Source of the DNA: Lachnospiraceae bacterium
Lineage (GTDB): Bacteria; Bacillota; Clostridia; Lachnospirales; Lachnospiraceae
Reading direction: 5' to 3'
Length of the DNA stretch: 64,000 nt
Assembly: GCA_028693165.1 (NCBI GenBank)
Contig: JAQUVX010000002.1
Location: 1-64,000, forward strand
Part shown: one piece after another, positions 8,824 through 17,395 of the stretch
Layout: the number at the start of each line of letters is the position of its first letter
Position numbering within the stretch: position 1 is the first letter of the stretch
Made by a program: the position numbers and the translations under genes
The notes under the pieces: generated by a model
Databases searched by the model: none
The model's input: only the letters and a program-made list of their open reading frames with translations
What the model was told of the DNA's origin: nothing

Positions 8824-9513
8824 TTACAGCCCTTCTGCGGCCTCATATTCCCGGAATTGCGCCTCGCTGATCGGCACAAACCGGATTACATCCCCGGCCT
8901 CATAGCGGGTCTTTCCGCCAGCCATGGGGTCAAACAGCTTCCACGGCGTCCGTCCGATCAGCTGCCAGCCACCCGGCGAGTCCATCGGATAGATTCCCGT
9001 CTGCTCTCCGCCGATTCCCACCGATCCCGCCGGAATCCGTGTCCGCGGATTTGAAAGCCGCGGCGTGAAGATACGCGCGTCCATTCCGCCAAGATACGGA
9101 AAACCAGGCAGAAAGCCCAGCATATAAATGCGATAATTCCGCCCGGAATGAATGTGAATCACTTCCTCCGTACTCAGCCCCGCATGTTCTGCCACAAAGC
9201 CCAGATCCTCTCCATAGCTCCCGCCATAACACACCGGAATCTCCACCAGATGCCCGCCTGCATCGCCAGCCGCCGCACTGCCGTGCGCTGCCGCCAATCC
9301 CTCAAGAATCCCGCACATCGTCTCATATTCTGTCACAAGCGGATCATAGCAGACAAGCAGGGACGCAAACGCCGGCACACATTCCCGAAATCCAGGCACC
9401 GTCTCCGCCGAAAGAAGTGCCGCAAACGCCATCACCTTCCGGTTCGTCTCCTCCTCAATCCGACTCCCAAATTCCACCAGAACCGCCTGATCTCCAACCG
9501 GTTTCATCACCAT
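8824..9513 (-). CDS. pxpB: 5-oxoprolinase subunit B (KipI family)
   Basis: PxpB is the cyclophilin-fold subunit of 5-oxoprolinase. The 229-aa protein starts with PVGDQAVLVEFG and carries the hallmark LGFLPGFPYLGGMD (about residue 130) and RIPAGSVGIGGEQTGIYP (about 160). In Bacillus the homolog KipI was first described as an inhibitor of the sporulation kinase KinA; the enzyme role is better supported in this context. AGGAGGG stands 8 nt before the start, and the gene follows the DUF4392 gene by 14 bp. Confidence 0.93.
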   Translation of the reverse strand: MVMKPVGDQAVLVEFGSRIEEETNRKVMAFAALLSAETVPGFRECVPAFASLLVCYDPLVTEYETMCGILEGLAAAHGSAAAGDAGGHLVEIPVCYGGSYGEDLGFVAEHAGLSTEEVIHIHSGRNYRIYMLGFLPGFPYLGGMDARIFTPRLSNPRTRIPAGSVGIGGEQTGIYPMDSPGGWQLIGRTPWKLFDPMAGGKTRYEAGDVIRFVPISEAQFREYEAAEGL

Positions 9514-9527
9514 AGCTGCGTCCCTCC

Positions 9528-10607
9528 TTATCCCGCCTGCGCATCAAAGAAGCCTTTCTCCAGAACCTCGCCAAACCAGTGCTCCGAATTGTGCGAATAG
9601 CGAACTGCATAAGATGTGCACTGCCGCATCAGACTCACGATCCCGGTATTCATGCGGGTATTGAATCCATCGATCCCCGGAAGCAGCGATCCGGTCATGT
9701 CGATCATCCCGCTGCGCGCCGCGACCCGCATAACCTCCGCCTCCATCTCCTCCCGGTGCAGGATCTCCATATCCTTTTTCAAATAAGCAAGCGCTGCCAT
9801 CAGTCCATAGCAGCCCCAGTCCGAACAGGTCGCCGTGATAATGTGATCTGTGGTACTCGCCGCCAGGATTCCCCCGCCGCAGCCGCACTGGCATTCGCCG
9901 TGATCCGTAAACGGAACGTATTTCCGGATATGCTCCGCAATCGCTCCCATTCCGATCTCATTGCCCAGATCGCCGATGGCGATATTCAAAATTCCGCGTT
10001 CTTTCAAATGGTTCCACAGCACATCCGACTTCGCCTCAAGCGCAGTCACATCCTTCCCGACCGCATTGTGATAATGACCGCAGGCGTTTGCCCCCGGTGC
10101 CTCCACCGAGATCACAGCGGCCGGAACAATCGACGCCAACAGCGCTTCCGCCTGTGCATCCGCCTCATCTGCGTTCTTCGTGAATGCCACTACGCCCATG
10201 CTGAGCGGCAGCTCCATGACCGCCTTAAGATCCTCATAGATGTGAAGGCCCACCACGCTGGCACATTTTTTGACTGCCTCCACACTGTCCGCCGGGCAGA
10301 CGATAATTGGCTTGGCCTGAAACGCCAGAACCAGCGCCCGGGAAAGCAGCAGTGCACTGACCATGCCGTCCATCTCCGGTACCTTGTGGGGGAGCAAAAC
10401 GAAACCCGTCAGAATAAAGACTGCCTCTCCTTCCTTCACCGCACCGCACAGCGCCTCTGCCGCATGCATGGTCAGCGGTTCCCCTGTATAGGTCCGGCTC
10501 CCGGCATACAGAATTCTACAGACACCGTAGCCCCGCGGATCCAGATTCATAAGCGTATCCAAATTCTCCCCGACATTCCACTTTTCCAGCTCTTCCCTGT
10601 TCATCAT
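9528..10607 (-). CDS. DUF4392 glutamate-cyclase-domain protein (C-terminal half of DGLUCY)
   Basis: The 359-aa protein matches the D-glutamate-cyclase-like C-terminal family (DUF4392): ILTGFVLLP (about residue 70), ETDG-like PEMDGMVSALLLSRAL (about 80), ISVEAPGANACGHYHNA (about 170) and IGIGDLGNEIGMG-like (about 215, here IAIGDLGNEIGMG). In mammals this domain is fused behind a DUF1445 domain; here the two are separate genes three positions apart. The start is ATG at 10607, because AGGAGG precedes it by 8 nt; the frame is open 28 codons further. Likely activity: conversion of D-glutamate to 5-oxo-D-proline, inferred from the family. Confidence 0.87.
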   Translation of the reverse strand: MMNREELEKWNVGENLDTLMNLDPRGYGVCRILYAGSRTYTGEPLTMHAAEALCGAVKEGEAVFILTGFVLLPHKVPEMDGMVSALLLSRALVLAFQAKPIIVCPADSVEAVKKCASVVGLHIYEDLKAVMELPLSMGVVAFTKNADEADAQAEALLASIVPAAVISVEAPGANACGHYHNAVGKDVTALEAKSDVLWNHLKERGILNIAIGDLGNEIGMGAIAEHIRKYVPFTDHGECQCGCGGGILAASTTDHIITATCSDWGCYGLMAALAYLKKDMEILHREEMEAEVMRVAARSGMIDMTGSLLPGIDGFNTRMNTGIVSLMRQCTSYAVRYSHNSEHWFGEVLEKGFFDAQAG

Positions 10608-10687
10608 GTCCTCATCCTCCTGCTGCCCGTTCCATTTTTCATAACCGCTTTTTGCAATCCATTCTCTATCTGCATTCACCGTCCGGA

Positions 10688-11548
10688 TCAAAGATCGAAG
10701 ATACTGCTCCTCCCCGTATACTCCAGATATTCGCAGATTACCGCGTCCTGAATCAGCTTCAGTGTCTCCGGATCTTTCCCGCCAGCCTTCACGCCGTCCA
10801 CCTCACACGCGTGCAGGCAGAAATTGGAGGAAGAAGTCACGATAATCTCATCCGCATCCATCAGCTCCTTCAGCGTAAACGCACGCTCCATCACCTGAAT
10901 TCCCAGCCGATAGCACGCCGCAATCATATGCGTCTTGGAAATTCCCCGCAGAATCAGATTATCATTCGGATGAGAAATAAACACGCCGTCCTTCAAAATC
11001 GACACATTGCTGTGTGCGCACTCGGTCACCAGATCTGCGCGGTGCAGCACCGTTTCATCCGCCCCCAGCCGCTCCGCCTCCTGCGCCGCCATCACGGACG
11101 GAAGCAGATTCAGCGTCTTGATGTTGCAGTGATAGAAACGGGTATCCTCCCGCGTGATCAGCTTGATCGCGTGATCCGGGTTCTTCAGTTTGTTCGGCCG
11201 GATCATCACCCAGAGCTTGCCCTTCATGTCCTCGCTGTACACATGGTTGCGGGAAGCCGCTCCACGCGTCACCTGCCAGTATACAAAATGCGTATCCCCC
11301 TCCACCTTCGCAAGCAACTCCGTCAAAAGTCTCCCCAGCTCCTCTTTCTCCATGGGAATCTTGATGTCCAGCGCCTTCGCACTGGAATAGAAGCGATCCA
11401 GATGATCCCGTAGCAGATACACCTTGTGGTTTCCGCCCACCGTCGCGTCATACACGCCATCCCCGAAGAAATGTACTCTGTCATTAAATGGTACCGTCAA
11501 CGCATCCGGCGTTCCGATCGCGCCATCATAATATGCTAATTCTTTCAT
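10688..11548 (-). CDS. dat: D-amino-acid transaminase (class IV aminotransferase)
   Basis: This PLP enzyme family swaps amino groups between D-amino acids and 2-oxo acids, typically D-alanine + 2-oxoglutarate to pyruvate + D-glutamate. The 286-aa protein has the fold-type IV Lys in HCNIKTLNLLPS (about residue 145), an early FGDGVYD, and TSSSNFCLHACEVDG near residue 250. It is closer to D-amino-acid transaminase than to branched-chain IlvE, although the two families are related and substrate choice cannot be settled from sequence. It overlaps the kinase-like gene by 4 bp and precedes the cyclase gene by 80 bp. Confidence 0.88.
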   Translation of the reverse strand: MKELAYYDGAIGTPDALTVPFNDRVHFFGDGVYDATVGGNHKVYLLRDHLDRFYSSAKALDIKIPMEKEELGRLLTELLAKVEGDTHFVYWQVTRGAASRNHVYSEDMKGKLWVMIRPNKLKNPDHAIKLITREDTRFYHCNIKTLNLLPSVMAAQEAERLGADETVLHRADLVTECAHSNVSILKDGVFISHPNDNLILRGISKTHMIAACYRLGIQVMERAFTLKELMDADEIIVTSSSNFCLHACEVDGVKAGGKDPETLKLIQDAVICEYLEYTGRSSIFDL

Positions 11549-12183
11549 GATTTTCCTCCAAATTTCAATTGAATATAGGTCTCAATCAACGTCACACATG
11601 CATCCAGCCCCAGCCGCGACGTATCCAGACAGAGATCATAATTCTCCGGATTCTTCCACCGCCGGCCGGTGTGATACACATAGTAGGAATTCCGATACTT
11701 ATCCAGGCGATTGATATATTTTTCCGCTTCGGCCCGCTGGATTCCCTGCCGCTCCATCTCCCGCTTCACGCGAAATTCATACGGCGCGTCCAGATACACC
11801 GACAGCACATTGTCCTTATCCCGCAGCACAAAATCCGCCGCGCGCCCCACGCAAATGTAGGATTCATGCTCCAGCAGCTCCCGCAGAATTTTCGCCTGAT
11901 AATGAAACAGATTCTGATCCGACACGAAATTCCCGCTCTCCGGCGGAATGATCTCGCCGTTGTAGATACGCTGCGAAACCCGGTACAGCAGCGTCTTTTT
12001 CGTATTTTCATCGGCATTTGCAAAAATGGTCTCGTTGATTCCGCTGTCGTCGGAGGCCAGCCTCAAAAGCTTCCGGTCATACAGGTCAATCCCGTAATGC
12101 TCCGCCAGCTTCTTTCCAATATAGCTTCCACCCCCGCTTCCGCAGGTGCGGGTAATCGCAATCGCAAATCGTTTTTCTTCCAT
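11545..12183 (-). CDS. Cytidylate-kinase-like family protein
   Basis: A 212-aa P-loop protein of the cytidylate-kinase-like family (Cmk-like 2), which is abundant in Clostridia. The P-loop region TRTCGSGGGSYIGKKLAEH lies near the N-terminus and is followed by DRKLLRLAS, FVSDQNLFHYQA and VGRAADFVLRD. The true substrate of this family is unknown; nucleotide monophosphate phosphorylation is assumed from the fold only. It sits between livF (9 bp) and the transaminase gene (4-bp overlap), so it is translated as part of the D-glutamate/5-oxoproline operon. Confidence 0.85.
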   Translation of the reverse strand: MEEKRFAIAITRTCGSGGGSYIGKKLAEHYGIDLYDRKLLRLASDDSGINETIFANADENTKKTLLYRVSQRIYNGEIIPPESGNFVSDQNLFHYQAKILRELLEHESYICVGRAADFVLRDKDNVLSVYLDAPYEFRVKREMERQGIQRAEAEKYINRLDKYRNSYYVYHTGRRWKNPENYDLCLDTSRLGLDACVTLIETYIQLKFGGKS

Positions 12184-12192
12184 GTTCCCCTC

Positions 12193-12891
12193 CTACTGAC
12201 CGAGATACGCCTTCCTGACCCGGTCATCCTTCAGCAGTTCTCTGGCATCGCCCTCGATGGTAATGTCACCCGTCTCCAGCACGTAGGCCCGATTGGAGAT
12301 GGACAGCGCCATCTTCGCATTCTGCTCGACCAGCAGAATGGTAATCCCCTGCTTATTGACCTCTTTGATAATGGAAAATATTTCCTTTACCAGCAGCGGC
12401 GAAAGCCCCATTGACGGCTCATCCATGAGGATCATCTTGGGCTTGCCCATCAGCGCGCGCCCCACGGCCAGCATCTGCTGCTCACCGCCTGACAAGGTGC
12501 CCGCCAACTGTCTGCGCCGTTCCTTCAGCCGCGGAAACCGCTCATAGACCTCCGCCATGGTCGCCGCCATATCCTTCACATCTGCAAATGCACCCATCTC
12601 CAGATTCTCTTCCACCGTCATCTGTGCAAATATGTGACGTCCTTCCGGCACATGCGCCAGCTTCAGATTGATGATCCGGCTCGGCTCCGTCTTTCGAAGA
12701 TCCGATCCGTCAAATGTTATCTCGCCCGTGTCCGCCTTCTGCAGTCCCGAAATGGTGCGCAGTATCGTCGTCTTGCCCGCTCCGTTTGCTCCGATCAGCG
12801 ACACGATCTCTCCGTCTCTGACCTGCAGCGAAACGCCGTGGATGGCATGAACAGCTCCGTAGGATACCTCCAAATTTTTTACCTCAAGCAT
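12193..12891 (-). CDS. livF: Branched-chain amino acid ABC transporter ATPase LivF
   Basis: Second ATPase of a LIV-type (HAAT) importer, 232 aa: Walker A GANGAGKTT, signature LSGGEQQMLAVGRAL, Walker B MILMDEPSMGLSP. The start chosen is MLEVKNLEVSYG at 12891, which overlaps livG by 8 bp and has GAGGAGG upstream inside livG; ten further open codons upstream are Arg-rich and unlikely. LIV-type systems carry leucine/isoleucine/valine but also other amino acids and amides, so the cargo may match the downstream D-amino-acid genes. Confidence 0.95.
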   Translation of the reverse strand: MLEVKNLEVSYGAVHAIHGVSLQVRDGEIVSLIGANGAGKTTILRTISGLQKADTGEITFDGSDLRKTEPSRIINLKLAHVPEGRHIFAQMTVEENLEMGAFADVKDMAATMAEVYERFPRLKERRRQLAGTLSGGEQQMLAVGRALMGKPKMILMDEPSMGLSPLLVKEIFSIIKEVNKQGITILLVEQNAKMALSISNRAYVLETGDITIEGDARELLKDDRVRKAYLGQ

Positions 12892-13732
12892 CCGCCTGCA
12901 CCTCCTCATCCTCGTCTTCATCCTTGCCCAGATAAGCCTCGATTACCTTCGGATTGTTGGCAACTTCCCCCGGTGTTCCCGAAGCGATGGTCGTGCCAAA
13001 ATCCAGCACCTGAATCCGCTCACAGATCTTCATCACCAGGCTCATGTCATGCTCGATCAGCAGCACGGAAATCTTGAATTCATTCCGAATATAATTGATG
13101 ATCTCCAAAAGCTCCTCCGTCTCCGTCGGGTTCATCCCTGCTGCCGGTTCATCCAGAAGCAGCAGCTTCATATCTGTCGCCAACGCCCTGGCGATCTCCA
13201 GCCGGCGCTGCTGTCCATAAGGCAGATTGGATGCCGCATAATCTTCCTTTCCGCTCAGATGCACGATCTTCAAGAGTTCTTTGGCCCGCTCCGTGATTTT
13301 CTCTTCCTCGCGCCAGTACGTCGGTGTGCGGAAAATCGCGTGTACAAGTCCGTAGGTCAGCTCCGCATTCATCGCCGCCTTGACATTGTCGATGACCGAC
13401 ATTTTCTTGAATAACCGAATGTTCTGAAAGGTTCTCGCAATTCCGGCCTCCACGATCTGACAGGTCTTCTTGCCGTTCATACATTCACCGTTTAAGTAAA
13501 AGGAACCTTCCGTCGGCCGGTAAACCCCCGTGATCAAATTGAACACCGTAGTCTTGCCCGCACCGTTTGGCCCGATCAGACCGACCAGCTCCGACTGACC
13601 GATCTCCATATTAAATCCATCCACCGCCTTCAGACCGCCGAACTGGATTCCCAGGTTCTGCGCCTTCAGCACCGGAACCGTTGCCGACGCTGTTGCTGTT
13701 GCTTCCGTCGTTGCTGCCATCGCTTCTGCCAT
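12884..13732 (-). CDS. livG: Branched-chain amino acid ABC transporter ATPase LivG
   Basis: First LIV-type ATPase, 282 aa: Walker A GPNGAGKTTVFNLITG, signature LPYGQQRRLEIARAL, Walker B LLLLDEPAAGMNP, C-terminal LGKD. The first 20 residues are an unusual Ala/Thr-rich leader before VLKAQNLGIQFGG, and the C-terminus is acidic (DEDEDEE), both absent from the typical 255-aa protein. It follows livM by 2 bp and overlaps livF. Confidence 0.95.
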   Translation of the reverse strand: MAEAMAATTEATATASATVPVLKAQNLGIQFGGLKAVDGFNMEIGQSELVGLIGPNGAGKTTVFNLITGVYRPTEGSFYLNGECMNGKKTCQIVEAGIARTFQNIRLFKKMSVIDNVKAAMNAELTYGLVHAIFRTPTYWREEEKITERAKELLKIVHLSGKEDYAASNLPYGQQRRLEIARALATDMKLLLLDEPAAGMNPTETEELLEIINYIRNEFKISVLLIEHDMSLVMKICERIQVLDFGTTIASGTPGEVANNPKVIEAYLGKDEDEDEEVQADA

Positions 13733-13734
13733 GC

Positions 13735-14796
13735 CTACACACCTGCCTTTCCCTTCTCATGTGCCTCGTCCTGTACGTTCGCCCGCACTGTACCCTGCAC
13801 CGCGTCCTGTGCTGCACCGCGCCCGCCTCTGCCGGTAAGCCGTTTCAAAAGCCGGGTCAGCGAGAATTCCCAGTCACCGAAGATTCCCGCCGGTTTGAAG
13901 ATCATGACCAGCACCAGCACCACCGAGTAAGCCAGCATCCGGTACTGTGAGAACTGACGCATCATCTCAGGCAGCGAGGAAAGGAATGCCGCACCGATCA
14001 CCGATCCGGTCAAAGATCCGATTCCGCCAATGATGACCTCCGACAGCAGCTCCGCCGAGTACATAAAGTTGAAGTTGGTCGGAATCATAGCCGTCATATA
14101 ATGCGCGTAGATTCCGCCGCCTATCCCCGCGAAAAACGCCGATACCACAAAGGTCATGACCTTATAATACGTCACATTGATTCCCGAAGCCGCCGCCGCG
14201 ATATAATCCTCCCGGATCGCCTTGACTGTCCGCCCAAACCGGCTGCGTACAAACATATACATAATGGTCACGCAGACCACCATAATCCAGAAGCACCAGT
14301 AGAAATTCGACAGCTTCAGGATTCCGCTCATGGTCTTGCCGCCCCCGGTGATCGCAAAATTGCAGAAACACACGCGGATAATTTCCGCAAATGCCACCGT
14401 CACGATTGCCAGATAATCGCCGCGCAGCCGCAGTGCCGGAACCCCCACGGCCAGCCCCGCCAGGCCTGCCGCAATGCCGCCAGCCAGCAGCGCCACCAGG
14501 AAAAGTCCGATATCCGGAAGCCCCTTTCCCGCCAGTGCATTGGAGACGATCGCGGAAGCGTACGCGCCGACCGAGACGAATCCTGCATGGCCGAGAGAAA
14601 ACTCACCCATACAGCCCACCACCAGATTCAGCGATGCCACCATGATGATTGTGTAACAGGCCGTAGTGCAGATTCCCTTGAAATACTGGGTGGAGGAACC
14701 AAAGATCTTCGATTCAAATACCGCCATCAACAGCAGGAAGATCATAAAGATCCCGAGAAAGTTGATGAGATAGGACACTTTATCACTTTTTTTCAT
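13735..14796 (-). CDS. livM: Branched-chain amino acid ABC transporter permease LivM
   Basis: Permease of the LIV-type importer, 353 aa with about nine hydrophobic segments and the family motif GNFSLGH-like GEFSLGHAGFVSVGAYASA (about residue 65). The start is ATG at 14796 with GGAGG upstream; the frame is open 11 codons further. The C-terminal 35 residues (Gly/Arg/Ala-rich) extend past the membrane core. It follows livH by 13 bp. Confidence 0.95.
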   Translation of the reverse strand: MKKSDKVSYLINFLGIFMIFLLLMAVFESKIFGSSTQYFKGICTTACYTIIMVASLNLVVGCMGEFSLGHAGFVSVGAYASAIVSNALAGKGLPDIGLFLVALLAGGIAAGLAGLAVGVPALRLRGDYLAIVTVAFAEIIRVCFCNFAITGGGKTMSGILKLSNFYWCFWIMVVCVTIMYMFVRSRFGRTVKAIREDYIAAAASGINVTYYKVMTFVVSAFFAGIGGGIYAHYMTAMIPTNFNFMYSAELLSEVIIGGIGSLTGSVIGAAFLSSLPEMMRQFSQYRMLAYSVVLVLVMIFKPAGIFGDWEFSLTRLLKRLTGRGGRGAAQDAVQGTVRANVQDEAHEKGKAGV

Positions 14797-14809
14797 AAGC
14801 TTACCTCCA

Positions 14810-15700
14810 TCAGACTTTCTCGCCCACATTCTTGCCGAGAATGCCGGACGGTTTTACCAGAAGAATCACGATCAGCGTGGCATAGGTGATCGCCTCGTAC
14901 CAGCCCGGAGCGAATAATTTCACAAAAATCTCAATCAGGCCGACCAGCACGCCGCCCAGCATTGCCCCCGGGATAATGCCGATGCCGCCGAGTACCGCGG
15001 CGATAAAGGCCTTGATGCCCATCATCGATCCCATATCGTTGGTCACCCGCGGATACTTCGCACAATACATAAGCGCTGCAACCGCCGCCAGTGCCGAACC
15101 GATTGCAAAGGTATAGGTGATGACCCGGTTCACATTGATTCCCGCCAGAATCGAAGCATCCCGATCCTGCGGCACCGCGCGCATGGCCTTGCCCATTTTC
15201 GTCTTTTTGATGAAAAGCTGTAGTCCCAGCATCATGACCACGCCGATAACGATCGTCAGGATCACGTTCAGCGGAAGCGGCACGCCCAGGAAATTGACAC
15301 TCGGCAGACTGAAAATCTTCTGCACATTGTGCGGCTTCGCACCAAACAGCAGCATGGCCAGATTTTCCAGAAACAGGCTCATCGCCATCGCCGTGATCAG
15401 CGCCGACATAGCCCCCGCCTTACGGACCGGCTTATAGGCAATCACCTCAACCAGCACACCCACCGCGGAGCACACCACAATCGAGATGAACACCGCCAGC
15501 CACGCCGGCATCCCCACGTTGATCATCAGGGGAATCGTGTAAAATAATGTATAAGATCCAATCATGATGAAATCGCCATGTGCGAAATTAATCATGCGGA
15601 TAATGCCATAGACCATGGTGTACCCGAGTGCAATCAGTGCATAGATCGCACCCTGATTCAGCCCATTGATTAAGCTTTGAATAAAGAGAGAAAATGTCAT
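14810..15700 (-). CDS. livH: Branched-chain amino acid ABC transporter permease LivH
   Basis: Second LIV-type permease, 296 aa. It starts with NGLNQGAIYALIALGYTMVYG and IRMINFAHGDFIMIGSY, the LivH signature, and has about eight membrane segments. GGAGG precedes ATG 15700; 31 extra open codons upstream are not family-like. It lies 129 bp after livJ; that gap may allow higher expression of the binding protein than of the membrane parts, but no clear terminator is visible there. Confidence 0.95.
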   Translation of the reverse strand: MTFSLFIQSLINGLNQGAIYALIALGYTMVYGIIRMINFAHGDFIMIGSYTLFYTIPLMINVGMPAWLAVFISIVVCSAVGVLVEVIAYKPVRKAGAMSALITAMAMSLFLENLAMLLFGAKPHNVQKIFSLPSVNFLGVPLPLNVILTIVIGVVMMLGLQLFIKKTKMGKAMRAVPQDRDASILAGINVNRVITYTFAIGSALAAVAALMYCAKYPRVTNDMGSMMGIKAFIAAVLGGIGIIPGAMLGGVLVGLIEIFVKLFAPGWYEAITYATLIVILLVKPSGILGKNVGEKV

Positions 15701-15829
15701 GCTGTGCTTCCTCCGTTTCTTTGTGTTTGGAACTTCTTCCCGTCTTCCCTGAACAAGGAAATGTGCATTTCGACCGGATAGGCCGCCATGCACATTTCAT
15801 AATCTGTTGTTCCACACTTGCGCTCAGAA

Positions 15830-17089
15830 TCAGCTCTGCTCGCCCGACGGAGACAAGGTCATCAGCCATTTCACTTTGCCGTTGTCGTAGGTGTTGATTG
15901 CTACGGATTTCTCCGGATCTCCATTCCCGTCCAGCGTGAAGGTTCCGCCGACACCGGTAAAGGTCATTTCGGTCATTCCCTTCACCAGGCTTGCGGTATC
16001 TGCTCCGCCGCCGTTCTTTGCCGCCTCAACCATCATGTAGATTGCATCGTAGTACAAGGCCGCACATGCATTCAGGCTATCCTCCCCGTAGGCCTTCGTA
16101 TACTTGGATACAAAGTTTGCAACTGCCGGTGCGGTATCCTCAGAAGAATAATGGTTGGTAAAGTAGCAGTTTGCGAAGCTGTCTTCCAAACCGCTGGTGT
16201 CTGCGCCGTCCCAGCCGTCACCGCCCATGATCGCACCGTCAAACCCTGCATCCCGCGCTGCGCCTACCAGAAGCGGTACCGTGTCAAGGAAACACGGATA
16301 GAACAGGAAGTCGGCTCCATTTGCCACAACCTGCGATGCCTGTGCGGTAAAATCAGTATCCTTGGTCGTACACTCACCGGTGTATACAACCTCGATGCCA
16401 TTGGCCTCGGCATTCTCGACAAAGGCATCCTTCAGACCATTGGAATAATCATCGTCCTTCGCATAAATGATCGCCGCCTTGGTCCAGCCCTTCTCCTTTG
16501 CAAAACTCGCTGCCATCTTCCCCTGATATGGATCGATGAAGCAGTCACGGAAAATAGTGCCGCCCTTTAAGGTCACGTCCTTATTGGTCGCGCCAGTTGC
16601 CAGAAGAAGCATATTGTCCTTGGATGCCTGCTCTGCGATGGGAAGGGTTACCGAGGAGAAGAAGCAGCCGATGATTGCCGACGGATCCTCTGCCATCAGG
16701 CTGTTGTATGCATTGATGGCCTGCTTCGCATCACTGGCATCATCCACACCCTTTCCCCCATTTAATATTTCTACCTTATACTCGGAATCACTTGCATTGA
16801 TCTCCTCCGCCGCCATGGTAATCGCATTCTGTGCGCCTTCCCCATAGATTGCGGAACCGCCGGTCAGAGAACAGATCACACCGACCCTGACCGTCTTGTC
16901 ATCGGATGCCGGAGCGGCTGTACTGCCACCTGCTGCACCGCCGGCTGCGGTCGTCTCTGCCGCCGTACTGCCTGCCGCCGCGGTTGCTGCTCCGCCCGCT
17001 GCGCTCTGCTGTGCCGAAGATCCACAACCCGCCAGTAATGTCGCCACCATGGCCGCACTCAGTGCTACGGATAACATTCTCTTTTTCAT
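15830..17089 (-). CDS. livJ: Branched-chain-type amino acid ABC transporter substrate-binding lipoprotein
   Basis: A 419-aa extracellular lipoprotein: signal peptide with lipobox LLAGC (Cys22), an Ala/Gly/Thr-rich flexible linker to about residue 65, then a type I periplasmic-binding fold (VRVGVICSLTGGSAIYGEGAQNA..., AIIGCFFSSVTLPIAEQ, MGGDGWDG). The family binds branched-chain amino acids or related compounds; pocket specificity cannot be read here. It is the first gene of the operon, with a strong promoter and a hairpin-bearing leader upstream. Confidence 0.93.
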   Translation of the reverse strand: MKKRMLSVALSAAMVATLLAGCGSSAQQSAAGGAATAAAGSTAAETTAAGGAAGGSTAAPASDDKTVRVGVICSLTGGSAIYGEGAQNAITMAAEEINASDSEYKVEILNGGKGVDDASDAKQAINAYNSLMAEDPSAIIGCFFSSVTLPIAEQASKDNMLLLATGATNKDVTLKGGTIFRDCFIDPYQGKMAASFAKEKGWTKAAIIYAKDDDYSNGLKDAFVENAEANGIEVVYTGECTTKDTDFTAQASQVVANGADFLFYPCFLDTVPLLVGAARDAGFDGAIMGGDGWDGADTSGLEDSFANCYFTNHYSSEDTAPAVANFVSKYTKAYGEDSLNACAALYYDAIYMMVEAAKNGGGADTASLVKGMTEMTFTGVGGTFTLDGNGDPEKSVAINTYDNGKVKWLMTLSPSGEQS

Positions 17090-17160
17090 AATTGATTCCT
17101 CCTCTTTTTTCGATTCGCATAAAGTCCGCTGCTTTCAAAGCTCCGCCAACCGGTAAGCCC

Positions 17161-17212
17161 AAAAGAAAAGAGGCCCACAGCCGCAGAATTCGTTCTGCGA
17201 CGGGACCTCTTT
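17161..17212 (-). terminator. Intrinsic terminator hairpin inside the liv operon leader (possible attenuator)
   Basis: On the minus strand, AAAGAGG(T)CCC pairs with GGGCCTCTTT around an inner CGCAGAA-CGAA-TTCTGCG stem, followed by TTTTCTTTT. It starts about 20 nt past the predicted transcription start and ends about 75 nt before livJ, so it would stop most transcripts unless an anti-terminator acts. It could also back-stop read-through from the upstream gene. Confidence 0.75.
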
Positions 17213-17238
17213 GTTCTCTCGTTCTTTATGTTGAGGGA

Positions 17239-17267
17239 ATTATAACATCCTCATTTTTAAATGACAA
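17239..17267 (-). promoter_or_regulatory. Predicted promoter of the liv - D-glutamate/5-oxoproline operon
   Basis: Minus strand: -35 TTGTCA, 17-nt spacer, -10 TATAAT with an upstream TG (extended -10). A near-consensus sigma-A promoter about 150 bp before livJ. Confidence 0.8.
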
Positions 17268-17356
17268 GTCTTTTTTCGAGTTCTTGTTTTTCTTCTGTAT
17301 CATTCCGTTTTTTATATTCTTTTTTCCTGTAATTTCTTTTTTTGTAAGGTTTAGAG

Positions 17357-17395
17357 CAAAAAATCCGAAAGAATCATTGGCGCAGGCCATCGGAT
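17357..17395 (-). terminator. Weak terminator at the end of the 287-aa cell-wall-binding gene
   Basis: ATCCGA pairs with TCGGAT around a small inner GGC-GCC stem and is followed by TTTTTT on the minus strand. The stem spans the stop codon of the gene. Confidence 0.5.

Noticed and set aside
17161-17212. Possible T-box riboswitch before the liv operon
   Set aside because: The leader upstream of the hairpin is only about 20-30 nt, with no room for a stem I or specifier loop, and the conserved T-box sequence is absent.
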